This document shows positions 35,230 through 45,549 of a DNA stretch of 64,000 bases, piece by piece. The stretch is from Blasia pusilla (Eukaryota > Marchantiophyta > Marchantiopsida > Blasiales). Under the pieces are notes generated by a model. That model was not told the DNA's origin, did no database searches, and saw only the letters and a program-made list of their open reading frames with translations. The number at the start of each line of letters is the position of its first letter. Positions within the stretch are counted from its first letter, which is position 1. The DNA lies in NCBI GenBank assembly GCA_050084515.1, contig CM114272.1:52638001-52702000 (forward strand). Reading direction: 5' to 3'. The translations under genes and the position numbers were made by a program.

Positions 35230-36220
35230 TGAGTGGTAGTGCAGTACGAGCCGGAGTGGGGGTACCAGTGGAGGTACTAGTGGGGGTACTAGTGGAGGTA
35301 CTAGTGCCCCACCATCGTTCAACCCGGTTGCAGAGTTCTTCAAGAGGTTGAAGAAGAACTATCAGGGAGTGAAGACGGAGAAGTTGAGGAATCTTCAGGA
35401 CTTTGAGCGAAAAGACTGGTGAGAGTCTTCGTGAGGCATACACGCGTATGCGACGCTTGATTTCAGTTACCCAGGTGTGACTGAGGATCAGGCAGTCCAA
35501 TTTTGGTATGGGATCTTGGACAGAGATTTGCGCCGTAGGGTACGTGATGCCTACTCTTATGAGTGATGATTCACCCACATTGACCCATGTGTTTGCTCTA
35601 TCTGAGAAGATTGAGCTTAACATGGTGAAGGAGAGAGTGGTGACATCCGCATTCAGTAGGGATACAACTACTACTTCTCGGGTTCAGCCGCCCACCTCAC
35701 AGTCTCGTAGTAGTGGTGGTGGTAGTAGTAGTGGGAGTCGTGGGGGGTACACGCGACCTTAGTCAAGTCCTAGAGGGACATTTGTGCAGAGACCATTGCC
35801 TTCATTTGCTGCCCCGCAGCAAGGACAGTCATGTTGGACATATGGAGGTGATCATGTTAGGAAGTTTTGTCCCCAAGAGGATGAGAGACGGACTTTTGAG
35901 GATGGGCCTCAGTCGGCCCCAACTCAGTGTGATCATTGCGGGAGACTAGGTCATCCTCGAGAGCGTTGCTTTGATCTTCATCCAAAGTTGAGATCAGGCC
36001 GTGGCCATGGTGGAGTAGCTCCAAGAGGCCGAGGTGGTAGAGGTGGTAGGGGTGGTAGAGGTGGACCAGTGGTTGGAGAGCCTACGGTGGCTACCCCTAC
36101 CACTACGACAGAGTCAGCTATGGCTGCAAGGATTGAGCAGTTGGAGCAGAAGTGGCTACTATGGTGGTATCCAAAGATAGATCGGGTTCGGGAGCGGGGC
36201 TTCCACCTCTTATGGAGGGG
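35230..36220 (+). pseudogene. Gag with two zinc knuckles, frameshifted
   Basis: Around 35265-35400 a Gly/Ser/Thr-rich stretch leads into FNPVAEFFKRLKKNYQGVK, the retroelement Gag fold region. It continues after frameshifts with LREAYTRMRRLI and FWYGILDRDLRRRV. Two zinc knuckles follow near 35830 and 35930. The first has lost its second Cys (CWTYGGDHVRKFC). The second is intact (CDHCGRLGHPRERC). A Gly/Arg-rich stretch (RGGRGGRGG) and MAARIEQLEQ close the region. Gag packages the element RNA into particles. Frameshifts make this copy inactive. Confidence 0.7.
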
Positions 36221-36599
36221 ATGATCTCTCTTATATGGCGAAAAGACAGGTTGAGGCATCAGTGCAGATTCTGAGAGGAGCCACTCGGCGTCGAGCCACG
36301 TGGTGCTCTTGTGGAGTTAGACCCACAGAGGGGTGAGGCGGGGGAGGCAAAGCTAGGCTTCCCCAATCATTCTTGTTGTCCGAGGTGCTTAGGACTCCAT
36401 CCATGGTTCCTCACGCAGCCTATTGAGCGGCGTGGGGGGATCGAGGCATCTACATCGCGTGTAGTAGACACGGATCAAAGATCCAATGCAAGATTGCGAA
36501 TGGCAACCGGTGTTGGGATCCCCATTGTTTTCGCCACGAGGTGATGGCTTTAGGAGTTGACTTAGCTCCTGTATTTTTGATTAGCGACCACGTTGTGTG

Positions 36600-37225
36600 A
36601 ACGTGGGGGTTATTCTTGTTACACGTGTTGAGGTGGATGAGGGTGTTGCGGTGGAGCGACCCTCTATGTCGAGTAGCATTGAGTACGGTGTGCTACTTGG
36701 CATGCAAGCGACGCGAAGATGGATGCATTACCGGCCCGGCCACCATTGATCGTGAGAGGCTTACACTGGTGTATGTATGTTGGACAACCGGTGGGATCTT
36801 CCGATTGGTGAGTCCTACAGGACAAGTGTATAGACCAGATAGAGTCTTGTTAGACTCGGTGCCCAACCTTTGATGTTGGGAAAGGCGGCATGTATTGGTT
36901 TGGGTATTCGGAGGTCGAGCTTGAGCCTTGCCCATTCGATTCAAACATCACTTGGAGGAGCCAATGATAGGTCTCAATTCATGACACGGGAAAAGTTTTT
37001 TCATGACAGGTTGAGACCAGATCATGCGGACGATAGCTCCTGGTTGGGAGTATCTGCGGTAGTCACATCAGCCGAGTCGTATGATGTACTAGTTGGAGGA
37101 GCAGTATTGTACCCGATGGGTTTTCAGATGGATTACTGGACTAAGACAGCGTCTTATAGACCAGGTTGGCAGTCCGGGGATGGACGTATGAGCCAAGTTC
37201 ATGTGAGATTTATTTCTGGGGCTCG
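36600..37225 (+). pseudogene. Aspartic protease of the element, frameshifted at the active site
   Basis: The N-terminal part reads VTRVEVDEGVAVERP and YGVLLGMQATRR in one frame and LVSPTGQVYRPDRVLLDS in another. At 36853 the active-site Asp-Ser is followed by a one-base frameshift, so the expected DSGA is not read through. The downstream frame from 36870 continues with SIQTSLGGA, SYDVLVGGAVLYPMGF and SYRPGWQSGDGR. These blocks recur in the relics at 21553-21828, 28817-29092 and 27549-27761. The enzyme matures the polyprotein. This copy is broken. Confidence 0.7.
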
Positions 37226-37254
37226 ACCAGGAGGGTCTTCCCCAAGAGCGTTAG

Positions 37255-37560
37255 CATCTGTGAACCGTGTGGGCCAACCTAGGATGGCACTACCCACATT
37301 TGTGAGTTTTCCCTCGTCACATGCCTACAGGGAAGGTGGTCCGGGGCTTGTATGGGATTCTCATGTGCGACAGTTGGTGGAGCCTAACGTTGATGAGAGA
37401 GAGCGTGCGATGGGATTTACTACTCGCGTGACAACGGTTGCTTCTATTTCTGAGGCTTCACGACGTCATGTGTTGGGTCAGGCCATGGACCTGAATTGTT
37501 TGACTTGGATTTTGAGTCTTGGTATGGCCGAGCAGCGTCGACTTCGGACCATGTCTGTGG
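37255..37560 (+). pseudogene. Segment resembling the C-terminal motifs of a C5-cytosine methyltransferase
   Basis: Directly after the protease, in the same open frame (36870-37766), come NRVGQPRMALPTFVSFPSS, HAYREGGPGLVWDS, VDERERAMGF and SRRHVLGQAMDLNCLTWIL. The pattern ERE-MGF, then R--LGQAMD, resembles motifs IX-X of C5-cytosine methyltransferases, where ER-MGFP and R--GN are typical. The catalytic motifs (FxGxG cofactor loop, Pro-Cys) are not present between protease and this segment, so the core appears deleted. Methyltransferases captured by retroelements are known in algae and other eukaryotes. The assignment is by pattern only. Confidence 0.45.
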
Positions 37561-37772
37561 GTCTTCCACCCCTTGTAATGAGCTCGATGGCTACCGGGAT
37601 GGTAGAGGCATCGGCTGGGGGCGAGGAGAGTAGTATTTTGCATCCTTGGAGTAAATGGGATGTAATGGCTCGGCATGTGGAGTTGGTTGCTCATGCTGGT
37701 GGAGGAGTTATTTGCTCAGATGATGGTGTAGCTAAGGGTGTACCATCTTGTGAGGGGGTTGCGTAGCAGCCA

Positions 37773-39602
37773 ATGGCATCGTCCTCTCCCTCTAGTGTGC
37801 CAGTGGAGGAGACTTGGGAGCCATTACTTGGGCCCAAGCTTACGGGAGGTGAGAAACGACGCTTGACACAGTTCCTACGTGCTTATAGGAGTTGTTTTGC
37901 CTTTAGCATGAAGGAGTTGGGTTCTCTGGTTGGACCCGGTATACGGATTGATTTGGCTAGCGATACGCCAATCTTCCGTCGTCCCTACCGATATAGTGAT
38001 ATGGAGAGGGACTTGATTCAGAGTAGGACGTTGGACCTTTTGGAGGCTGGATTAGTGGAGTTGTCGCATGGAGAGTATGCATCACCACCATTGTCATGCC
38101 TACTAAAAGGATATGCATGGCAACTACACGGATAGGCGGATGTGTGGAGATTATCGCCCTATCAATCGGCAAACCATGGCCGATAGGTATGCCATGCCTA
38201 CACTTGAGGAGATCTTTGATGTGGTGGGACAGCAAAGATTTTCAGATTTTTGGATCTTGGCAGATACCATCAATTGCCGATTCGGGAGAGTGACAAGGCC
38301 AAGACAACATTTTGGGGTGTCAACTCTCATGGCAAGGATTGTTTGTACCGGTGGAAATTCTTACCCTTTGGGTTGAAGAATGCACTGCCGAGTTTCAAAG
38401 AGTGATGGGACAGGATCCTAGCGGGGTTGGATTTTGTTCGGTGTTACATTGATGATATCTTGGTGTTCAGTAACACGGTGGAGGAGCATCAGATACATTT
38501 GCAGATGGTGTTTGAGCGGTTGAAAGCTCATGGTCTACGTTTGCATCCAGGAAAGTGTAAGTTCTTCCATGAGGATGTTGAGTACTTGGGTCATGTGATC
38601 TATCCAGGTGGTTTGGGAGTTCAGCAAGCAAAGGTGGAGGCTATTGCACTTATTCCGCGTCCGGTAGATGTGAGTAGAGTTCGAGCATTCATGGGATTGG
38701 CGAACTACTATCGGAGGTATGTGAAGGGATTTAGTGCTATGGTGAAGCCTTTGAACCAATTGCTGAAATCAGATCAAGAGTTGCACTGGGGAGATGATCA
38801 GGAGAGAGCTTTTGTGGAGGCCCAGTTGGTGGCGGCGCCTATCTTGAGGAGACCTATCAAAGGGCGCCCATTTCAGTTACACACTGATTGGAGTAGGTTG
38901 GGACTTGGAGCGGTGTTGACACAACATGATGATGAGCACATGGAGTTTGTGGTGGCCTATGCAAGTCGTTCGAATAATGCAGCGGAGTCGCGCTATAGTT
39001 CATATGAGGGAGAGTGCTTGGCAAGAGTGTGGGTCATGGCACACTTTAGGTGTTACTTGTTTGGCACCCAGTTTACCCTTCTTTTTCGATCACCAACCGC
39101 TCAAGTGGTTGATGGAGTCGGACAAGCTTACAGGAAGCTTGCACGGTGGGCTCTTATCTTACAGAGTATGACTTCAAGGTGGTACATAGACCTGGAGTTG
39201 CCAACCTTGATCTTTGATGGGTTGAGTAGGAACCCATGTACTAGCCAAGAGGATACAACAGGGGCTAGATGGCATGGCGAGGTTGATGAGGAGATGGTGC
39301 CAGGTTGGCATGCATTCGCCTTTTTATGTTGGTTAGGGGTGGACTCTAGTATGGAGGACCACATGATATCTTACTCTAGTCAGAGGGTAGATGGCCAGCC
39401 TTCAGATCCTAAGGTTGGAGATGGAGGTACGGATCAGCGTGATATTCATGATGATGCGTTGGTGTTGGAGTTCCTACGGACCAGTAGGGTGCCAAGCATA
39501 GTGAGTGCCAAGGAGCGAGACCGTGTTCTTCAACGTGCTAAGAGGTATCGATTGGAGGGAACACATATTCTCGCGTGTGGGAGGATGGTAGAAATGCAGT
39601 AG
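37773..39602 (+). pseudogene. Reverse transcriptase and RNase H of the element, interrupted
   Basis: The RT start reads PIFRRPYRYSDMERDLI and LLEAGLVELSHGEYASP. After stops and frameshifts (38133-38426), frame 38427-39602 holds the catalytic box CYIDDILVFS, then GKCKFFHEDVEYLGHVI and FMGLANYYRRYVKGFS. RNase H begins near 38880 (LHTDWSRLGLGAVL) and runs to IFDGLSRNP. The YIDD box is a normal variant for Ty3/gypsy RTs. In the middle, frames shift several times (NYTDRRMCGDYRPINRQT lies in another frame), so the enzyme cannot be made in one piece. Confidence 0.85.
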
Positions 39603-40210
39603 TGCCACATTTGGCTCAGAGAGAGCGCATTGTGCGACATGCCCATGAGGAGTTGGGACATTTTGGGGTAAAGCGACGTATAGCTTACTCCTTGGCGATA
39701 TTGGTGGCGTGGCATGCATACTCAAAAAGTGGTGATTGGTGTCATATTGTATGGTTTGTGACCGGGTGAGGGCATCATTTACTGCCTCTACACCACAATT
39801 ACACCCCTTGCCTATTATGGGGTTGGGTTATCGTTGGAGTGTTGACTGTACGACATCATCGATATGTGTTGGTGATAGTGGAGCACTTCTCCAAGTGGAT
39901 TGAGTTGGTGGCATTACCGGACAAGGCGAGTGAGGGAACGGCATATGCGTTTCTGGATAGAGTGCTTAGTCATTTTGGTGCACCAGCTGAAGTGCTGACC
40001 GACCAAGGTACAAAGTTTCAAGGTGAGTTTCAGGTCTTGTGTGACAAGGCGTTGATTGATCATCGGACCACGTCTCGAGATCATCCAGAGGCGGATGGTT
40101 TGGCTGAGCGTGTGGTTCGAGGCGGTGAAGAGGGCATTGCGCAAGTATGGCCTCTGAAGGGCATCTTGGAGGCGGGATATTCGTTGCCATGGTTAGCCAT
40201 GGGATAGGTT
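39575..40210 (+). pseudogene. DDE integrase core of the element, interrupted
   Basis: The zinc-binding part is seen as HAHEELGHFGVKRR, and its Cys pair is degraded. The core has the first Asp in YRWSVD (about 39831), the second in VLTDQGTKFQ (about 39997) and the Glu in GLAERVV (about 40100). VIVEHFSKWIELVALPD and FGAPAEVL are typical Ty3/gypsy integrase blocks. Stops and frameshifts near 39770 and 40205 break the frame. Integrase makes short target duplications, which agrees with the 4-bp GCAC repeat flanking the element. Confidence 0.8.
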
Positions 40211-40851
40211 CGATCGCCAAGCATCCTTGGCTTCCTTCTCACCTTATTTTACATTATACGGCCGAGATCCGGACTTGCCGCCAGAATTGTCGGGAGTCTA
40301 GTGAGGTGGTGAACCTTGATGACCCAGAGATGTGGATGAGGGTGTGTTCTCAGCGGGCGGAGCTCTTTCGGAGAGTTATGCCAACAGCCTTTGAGAATCT
40401 TGCCATTGCTCAACACAGGTATACGTTGCGGTATGCAACCATTCGGGGTGGAGGTTATCGACCATCGATTCGTAGGTTCTATGTGGGGGACTATGTCTAT
40501 TTGCAGCAGATTGCCCCAACAACGTTGGATGTGACGGCAGGCCGCACTATTTTACGAGAGCGTGAGGTGTTAGCTTCTGGAGTTCTCATGTTGGAGGGTC
40601 GTGATGGAGTTGTTTGGAAGGACCATGTGCGTAATTGTGCGCCATGTCATCTTCCAAATGTGGATGGTGATGTTGACCCAAGCTTAGCCATGATACGTGC
40701 TAGCTTGAGGTGCATGTTGTGTGGGTCTGCTGGTAACGCAGCCCGTATGTTGGTGTGTGATCGGTGTTCTAAGGGTTGGCACATGATGTGTTTGACTCCA
40801 CGTTTGGATGTTGTTCCTACTGGAAGGTGGATTTGTCCTCGATGTACTTAG
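40147..40851 (+). CDS. Integrase C-terminal region with PHD finger (open end of Pol)
   Basis: From about residue 55 the frame is protein-like and open to the stop at 40849-40851. It covers [22 protein letters not shown] and [18 protein letters not shown] finger closes the protein: CMLC, 11 residues, CDRC, SKGWH, MMC, 14 residues, CPRC, with the usual Trp two residues before the last Cys pair. PHD fingers are known readers of histone H3 tails, mainly methylated Lys4. It occupies the place a chromodomain holds in chromoviruses, so a role in target choice is a reasonable inference. The first 50 codons here are out of the integrase core frame. Confidence 0.85.
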   Translation: MASEGHLGGGIFVAMVSHGIGSIAKHPWLPSHLILHYTAEIRTCRQNCRESSEVVNLDDPEMWMRVCSQRAELFRRVMPTAFENLAIAQHRYTLRYATIRGGGYRPSIRRFYVGDYVYLQQIAPTTLDVTAGRTILREREVLASGVLMLEGRDGVVWKDHVRNCAPCHLPNVDGDVDPSLAMIRASLRCMLCGSAGNAARMLVCDRCSKGWHMMCLTPRLDVVPTGRWICPRCT

Positions 40852-41021
40852 GAGAGGTAGATGACTTGATCTTTGCATGATATGGATTACAGATGTGCGA
40901 CTAACGATGGGGCAACCTAGCACCCGGCCTTCTGATTCGGGCACCCAAGAAGGTGTATAGCATGTAATAGATGTATAGGGCTACGGGAGTTAGAGGGACC
41001 TAACCGCCGATTAGGGGGCGA

Positions 41022-41125
41022 GTTGGGGTACACTTGTGTTTGTGGATACTCGTCTATGTTATGTATGTATGTGCGTATGGTATGTCGATGTATGTTGTAT
41101 GACGATGTGGATTTGCACGACAATT
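41022..41125 (+). repeat. B1: inner copy of the B unit
   Basis: It runs from GTTGGGGTACACTTG to GCACGACA, plus three bases (ATT) before A2. It matches B2 (41493-41598) with three substitutions and two small indels. It is preceded by TTAGGGGGCGA, a weak purine tract. Confidence 0.9.
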
Positions 41126-41492
41126 TGTCATGACCATACGGATTATGTCGAGAGTATGGTGTCTTTGGTAGAGGCCATTCCTTATGTAGGACCGTAGTGG
41201 CTTGGTAGAGATGCGGTTCCATACATAGGGTTGGGGGTTACTCAATTGGGGGTGACTTTCCCCGTAGGGCCCGCTCTTAGGTTGGAGGATATAAGGTGGC
41301 TTGCCCTCAAAGAACAGTCAGTGCTTTGAGTTGAGCCTGTTGCATTGGGAGTTAGCCTTGGTAGTGAGTAGAGCTCTTGGCTATGGTGTTCCCGCAAGCT
41401 TCGACCTAGATTCTCCCATCGTGGAGTGGGTTTGGCTCGATTGTATGTGATTGTAAACGTGTTTTATGACAGTAGGTCTTTCACGCATTTCA
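41126..41492 (+). repeat. A2: 3' copy of the 367-bp terminal unit
   Basis: Same start, end and length as A1 (32995-33361). It lies between the two B copies. A TATA-like GATATAAGG is near 41290. Confidence 0.9.
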
Positions 41493-41598
41493 GTTGGGGT
41501 ACACTTGCGTTTGTGGATACTCTCGTCTATGTTATGTATGTATGTGCGTATGGTATGTCAGCGATGTATGTTGTATGACGATGTGGATTCGCACAACA
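41493..41598 (+). repeat. B2: terminal copy of the B unit
   Basis: It begins directly after A2 and ends CGCACAACA at 41598, followed by GCAC. The same terminus (CACGACA on the element strand) ends fragments at about 2408, 20957, 44750 and 62769 before unrelated sequence. Confidence 0.88.
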
Positions 41599-41602
41599 GC
41601 AC

Positions 41603-44600
41603 GGACGGACTAGGGCCACTTTGTATCTCTAAGTTTTGTAAAAATTTCAGTGATTTCGTCACTTTCTCTTTTCTCACATAATATAGTATACGAAAAAACT
41701 GCACCTCTCCAGTATCTACACAAATGTTGTCGACATCGTTTGTTCAAACATATATCCTCCTCCCAAAAGCCTAAAGCTAGATCTCATTATTGAAAAATTC
41801 CATCCCTTTTACTCTCTTCATAGTAGGGAGTCCTAAGACCAACCTCACCTCCCAGGTGTGCCTACGCCTTTTCACAACGTCGAGCTTCACATAAAGTTCT
41901 TGTAGGACTGCGATTGATCAAACCGATGCACAAACGATCACTCTATCTCCACTACCCCATTGATCATGTGTGATTACGTTTGGCTTCCGCTGTTGTGTGG
42001 ACTCATTATTTCATACATTTGCGTTGAATAGTGTTATTATCAACCTTTGATTGGGGATTAGATTTTAGACGGAGTCTAGAGTTAGGAGGGAGAAATATTG
42101 AATAGAGTGATGTTGCCAGTGATAGAAAAATTATGTGTGTCTCAGTTGTTGTTGCTCACATTAGTGCAGATAGCACGTGTGCATGTGTTTAGGCCTTTGC
42201 CTTTGCCTCAAGTATCAGTAGCATCTGCAATCCCTCCGCCGATAAATATAGTGCCGTTCAATGTGGCTTCTCTATCTATGTCAAATGGAACCTTCACTAG
42301 TCATGTAAGAAAAGTCCCTTCAACGTCCCCGGATAGCCCATATATTCTCGTGGAACAAATTTGACCTTTAGGGAGTTGTGCCACCTAATGAAAATCCATC
42401 ACTACACACTCTTGCTCTTTTCTAGTGGCGACTTGCTCAGAGCCAGGATTGGAATGAGAAGTTCAGGCTGATCAAGAAGGACTTACCAACCTCTAGTATA
42501 TTACTCACATTAATTTTTTTATTTATGTTGTAAGATACTATGTTTCTTTATTTCCCATTCTCATCTGCCTTCTATTCTAATTTGGTCTATTGAAATCTTT
42601 TGATCTACAAAGGGAGGCGCTTAAAAACGAAATTCAAAGTGACAAGGTCGATGGGCGATGGCCAAACAAAATTCATGACTCCTTTTGTAGACCAGAATAT
42701 TAAAAAAACGAACTTCAAAGAGACATCTCTAACTATATCTCAAGCCAACAAACTATTATCTCTAGCATGAGGGTGTGTGAGGCTTGATCAATTGAGAACA
42801 CTAAGACATGAATTTCCTTTGCCTTTGAGTATGCTTATAGACTTGACATCTGTGAAAGCTTCACACCTCCTTTCACGCGTGAAGCTTGCTAAGCTCAATG
42901 GCGAGCTACCTGAATTTTCACCTCTGAAATCTGATCCATATCATCCCCATGTTGTTTCTATATTACCAAGTCTTCATTTGCCTCTTATAGGAATTATCCA
43001 ACCGCCCATCGACCTTGACATAGTTACTCACATCAATGAAAATCTGGCCACATATCCTAAAAAAAGGAAGTGCACTGGATACTAGATGGTGAGTGCTACA
43101 ACCAGGAATCATACCATTATTCCATTATACTGTTTTTTGCAATATATTTTATGTTTCTTACTATTTTAATATCATTGTCTTATTTTGCATAGTCCATTAC
43201 AATGCTTGTGTCAGACATGCGTGTCCCAAGTTTTTTTTAATCTCCATAATCTTAAAATATTCTACATAAATTTTTCCACTTCATATTACAATAATACATT
43301 GTGCATCTGTCGCTACAAGTTTCCATGACTCTTGCAAGTGCATGTGCTATTTTCCACTTAATATACATAATCCTTACAACATGATCGATTTGCTTGCATA
43401 CAAGATGTTTTTGAATCCTACCATCTCTTGTTTATGGACGTTGTATTGTTGCGCACACTCACACATAATCTATTGTATGTAAAATATATTTTTCTTGCAT
43501 TTCAATTCTACATTTCTAGAATAACCCTTACCTTCACAAGTACACATTACTTTATCATTGTGTCAAATACTGTTTTACACTAAGCTTTGTGTGCAATGTT
43601 TACTTTAAGCGCATTTCTACTAATTGCCCTCTCTTGGTTCATTACAATGACTAATGTGTTTCCATTTCTATTTGAATCTCAAGATGAGAAGACCTTAAAA
43701 GAGACTCAACTTTGCCAATGTTTTCCCAAACCAGCTCTGTACTCATGCAATTGAACCCACTATTCAAGAGTTGCGTATTCCCATGCGACCAATTGTTCCT
43801 CTTGTTGTTTACATAAGTGTTCTTTCCCAACTAGATAGATCTGACCATAGCAACGCTACTTTGAAGAATGCATATCACAATCTCAAGAAGAATTCGTCTA
43901 CATTGCAGCAAGATAATTATGCAAACGTTGCAAAGTTGTTGGACTTTTAGAAAAAAACTACATGACTCTCTATGACTTTAAGAACTTTCTCAAGGATATA
44001 GAGCATGCCATTCAAGGCAATCCAAAATTGCAATTAGAAGCTTTGCTCATTCAATCCATCCTTCGCAAGTGACAAAGATCTACTCTTGAGTCAAGCATGT
44101 CTACCAACATGGGATTTTGTTTTACAATTTCCAAGCAATTCTTACAAACAACTATATTTTGTAACTCTTTGAATTTGAATGAATTTTTTGGATTTTCTAC
44201 CCATTACGAGAGTACTTTCACAATCTTCTTGCATTACCTTCTCATAACTTCTCCTCTTGCTCTGCAAAATTTAAGCTCTTTCTACTGTCGCACTATAACC
44301 ACACAATATATCCTTTACTGATTTTCAAAGTAGATTCTAACCTTCCAAATTATGGCTCAACTTGACCATGATTCTCTAAATTGCATCCAAACCAGATTTA
44401 ATAAGAAAAAACACAAAACACATAATCCATTATATTTTGATTACCATCAAATCATCTATCATATGTCATATTCAAGATAGAGAGATACCCTTGAAAGTGT
44501 AGGATGCACTAGCTAAGGTATTTGAATTTTGTACTAAAGCTCGTAAGTTATTATTGAAGCACCAATTGAATAAGGTGAGGGGAAGATCTTCAAGTATAAC

Positions 44601-44744
44601 TCATTATAATATTGATAATATAACCATCATTATTTATCTAAAAATGGTAGAGTTTTAATAGATGTTGATGATCTCATTATGAACAAATTCCAAGTATTAG
44701 AAAAAAAAGAGCGAAAGCATTTCAAAACATCTATATATCTATAT
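41603..44744 (+). other. AT-rich region with scattered, unrecognised coding-like segments
   Basis: Plus-strand frames 42098-42364 and 42777-43085 have a plausible protein composition (Pro/Leu-rich; for example LKSDPYHPHVVSILPSL). A further segment near 43940-44070 encodes NYMTLYDFKNFLKDIE. They could be exons of one unrecognised gene or debris of an unknown element. No domain was recognised and no splice model could be supported. Confidence 0.25.
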
Positions 44745-45360
44745 ATATTCGTGTGCATGCACATCACCACATAATATACATTCCTTTCACAAAATACAAA
44801 TATATTTATAATAAATATTATTTTTATTCATGACATATGAACATTAAGACAACATTGTACCAAAATACTCTAATAAAAGAAAGATCACTTAAAATATTCA
44901 TACAAACTCTCTCTCTCTCTCTCCAAATCCATTCTCCTAATGAGAGGCTCGGGTTACTCACAAGGCGAGGACCATAACTTTGACGCCTCATGCCAAAAGG
45001 TTCAAAACTTTTTCTCTTTTGGGATATCCCCTTCCCTCTACCAAGATTTTTTCATGGTATACATAACTTAAGCTTGTAGGTCATCTCCTTGGCATTTGAT
45101 CTATTATAGGGGGTCATGCAAGGGTCACTTCCGATAATAGAAAGTCAACTATAATATTATTGTAATATTACTTTAAATAGTATATATATATATATATCTC
45201 TAGCGCCAAATTATCCAAAACAAAGGGAAAACATGATCCCTCTAGTTACCCAAGGCCTCAACATCTCATCATTTAACTTCTTGAGGTTGTCCTAAAATCT
45301 CCTTGAATGCGCTCTACCAACAGTTTTTTATCTATCATAAGAGATGTGATATATTTATTA
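44745..45360. repeat. B-terminus fragment and diverged chromovirus-type LTR
   Basis: At 44750 a short stretch (CGTGTGCATGCACATCACCACATAA) is the decayed B terminus of the PHD family in minus orientation. From about 45060 to 45350 the plus strand follows the chromovirus LTR (GGTCATCTCCTTGGC, GGCCTCAACA, GAATGCGCTCTACCA). Both are old and without internal coding sequence. Confidence 0.5.
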
Positions 45361-45446
45361 TGAACATATGATTCAAATTTCATAATAAATATGATTATGA
45401 AATCATATTTCTTTAAGTATTTTGTCAAAATTTTCATATTATGCAT

Positions 45447-45549
45447 GAAGATGGAAAATATCGCCATAGAAATTGTAAGTATGGTGGAAGATTCGGAAGC
45501 CAAATCTTCCACCATACTTACAATTTCTATGGCGATAATTTCCATCTTC
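45447..45549. repeat. Near-perfect 47-bp inverted repeat with 9-nt loop
   Basis: Arms 45447-45493 and 45503-45549 pair with a single mismatch around CGGAAGCCA. Open frames across it are by-products of the symmetry. It is a hairpin in AT-rich repeat DNA. Confidence 0.9.

Larger units (their letters stand above)
32995..41598 (+). mobile_element. Ty3/gypsy-like element with split direct repeats, PHD finger and methyltransferase remnant
   Basis: The ends are TGTCATGACC at 32995 and CGCACAACA at 41598, flanked by GCAC on both sides (32991-32994 and 41599-41602). This is consistent with a 4-bp target duplication. The order is A1 (367 bp), leader, Gag with two zinc knuckles, protease, methyltransferase-like segment, RT, RNase H, integrase, PHD finger, then B1, A2 and B2. 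The A copies differ at about 2 percent, so the insertion is fairly recent, yet Pol has several stops and frameshifts. No tyrosine recombinase was seen. No primer-binding site was recognised downstream of A1, and no polypurine tract lies next to A2. Confidence 0.85.

Noticed and set aside
41126-41492. Ordinary 367-bp LTR pair for the large element
   Set aside because: Taken alone the pair looks like LTRs, but the flanks CGCAC and GTTGG do not match as a target duplication. Extending to 41598 gives GCAC on both sides and a CA end.
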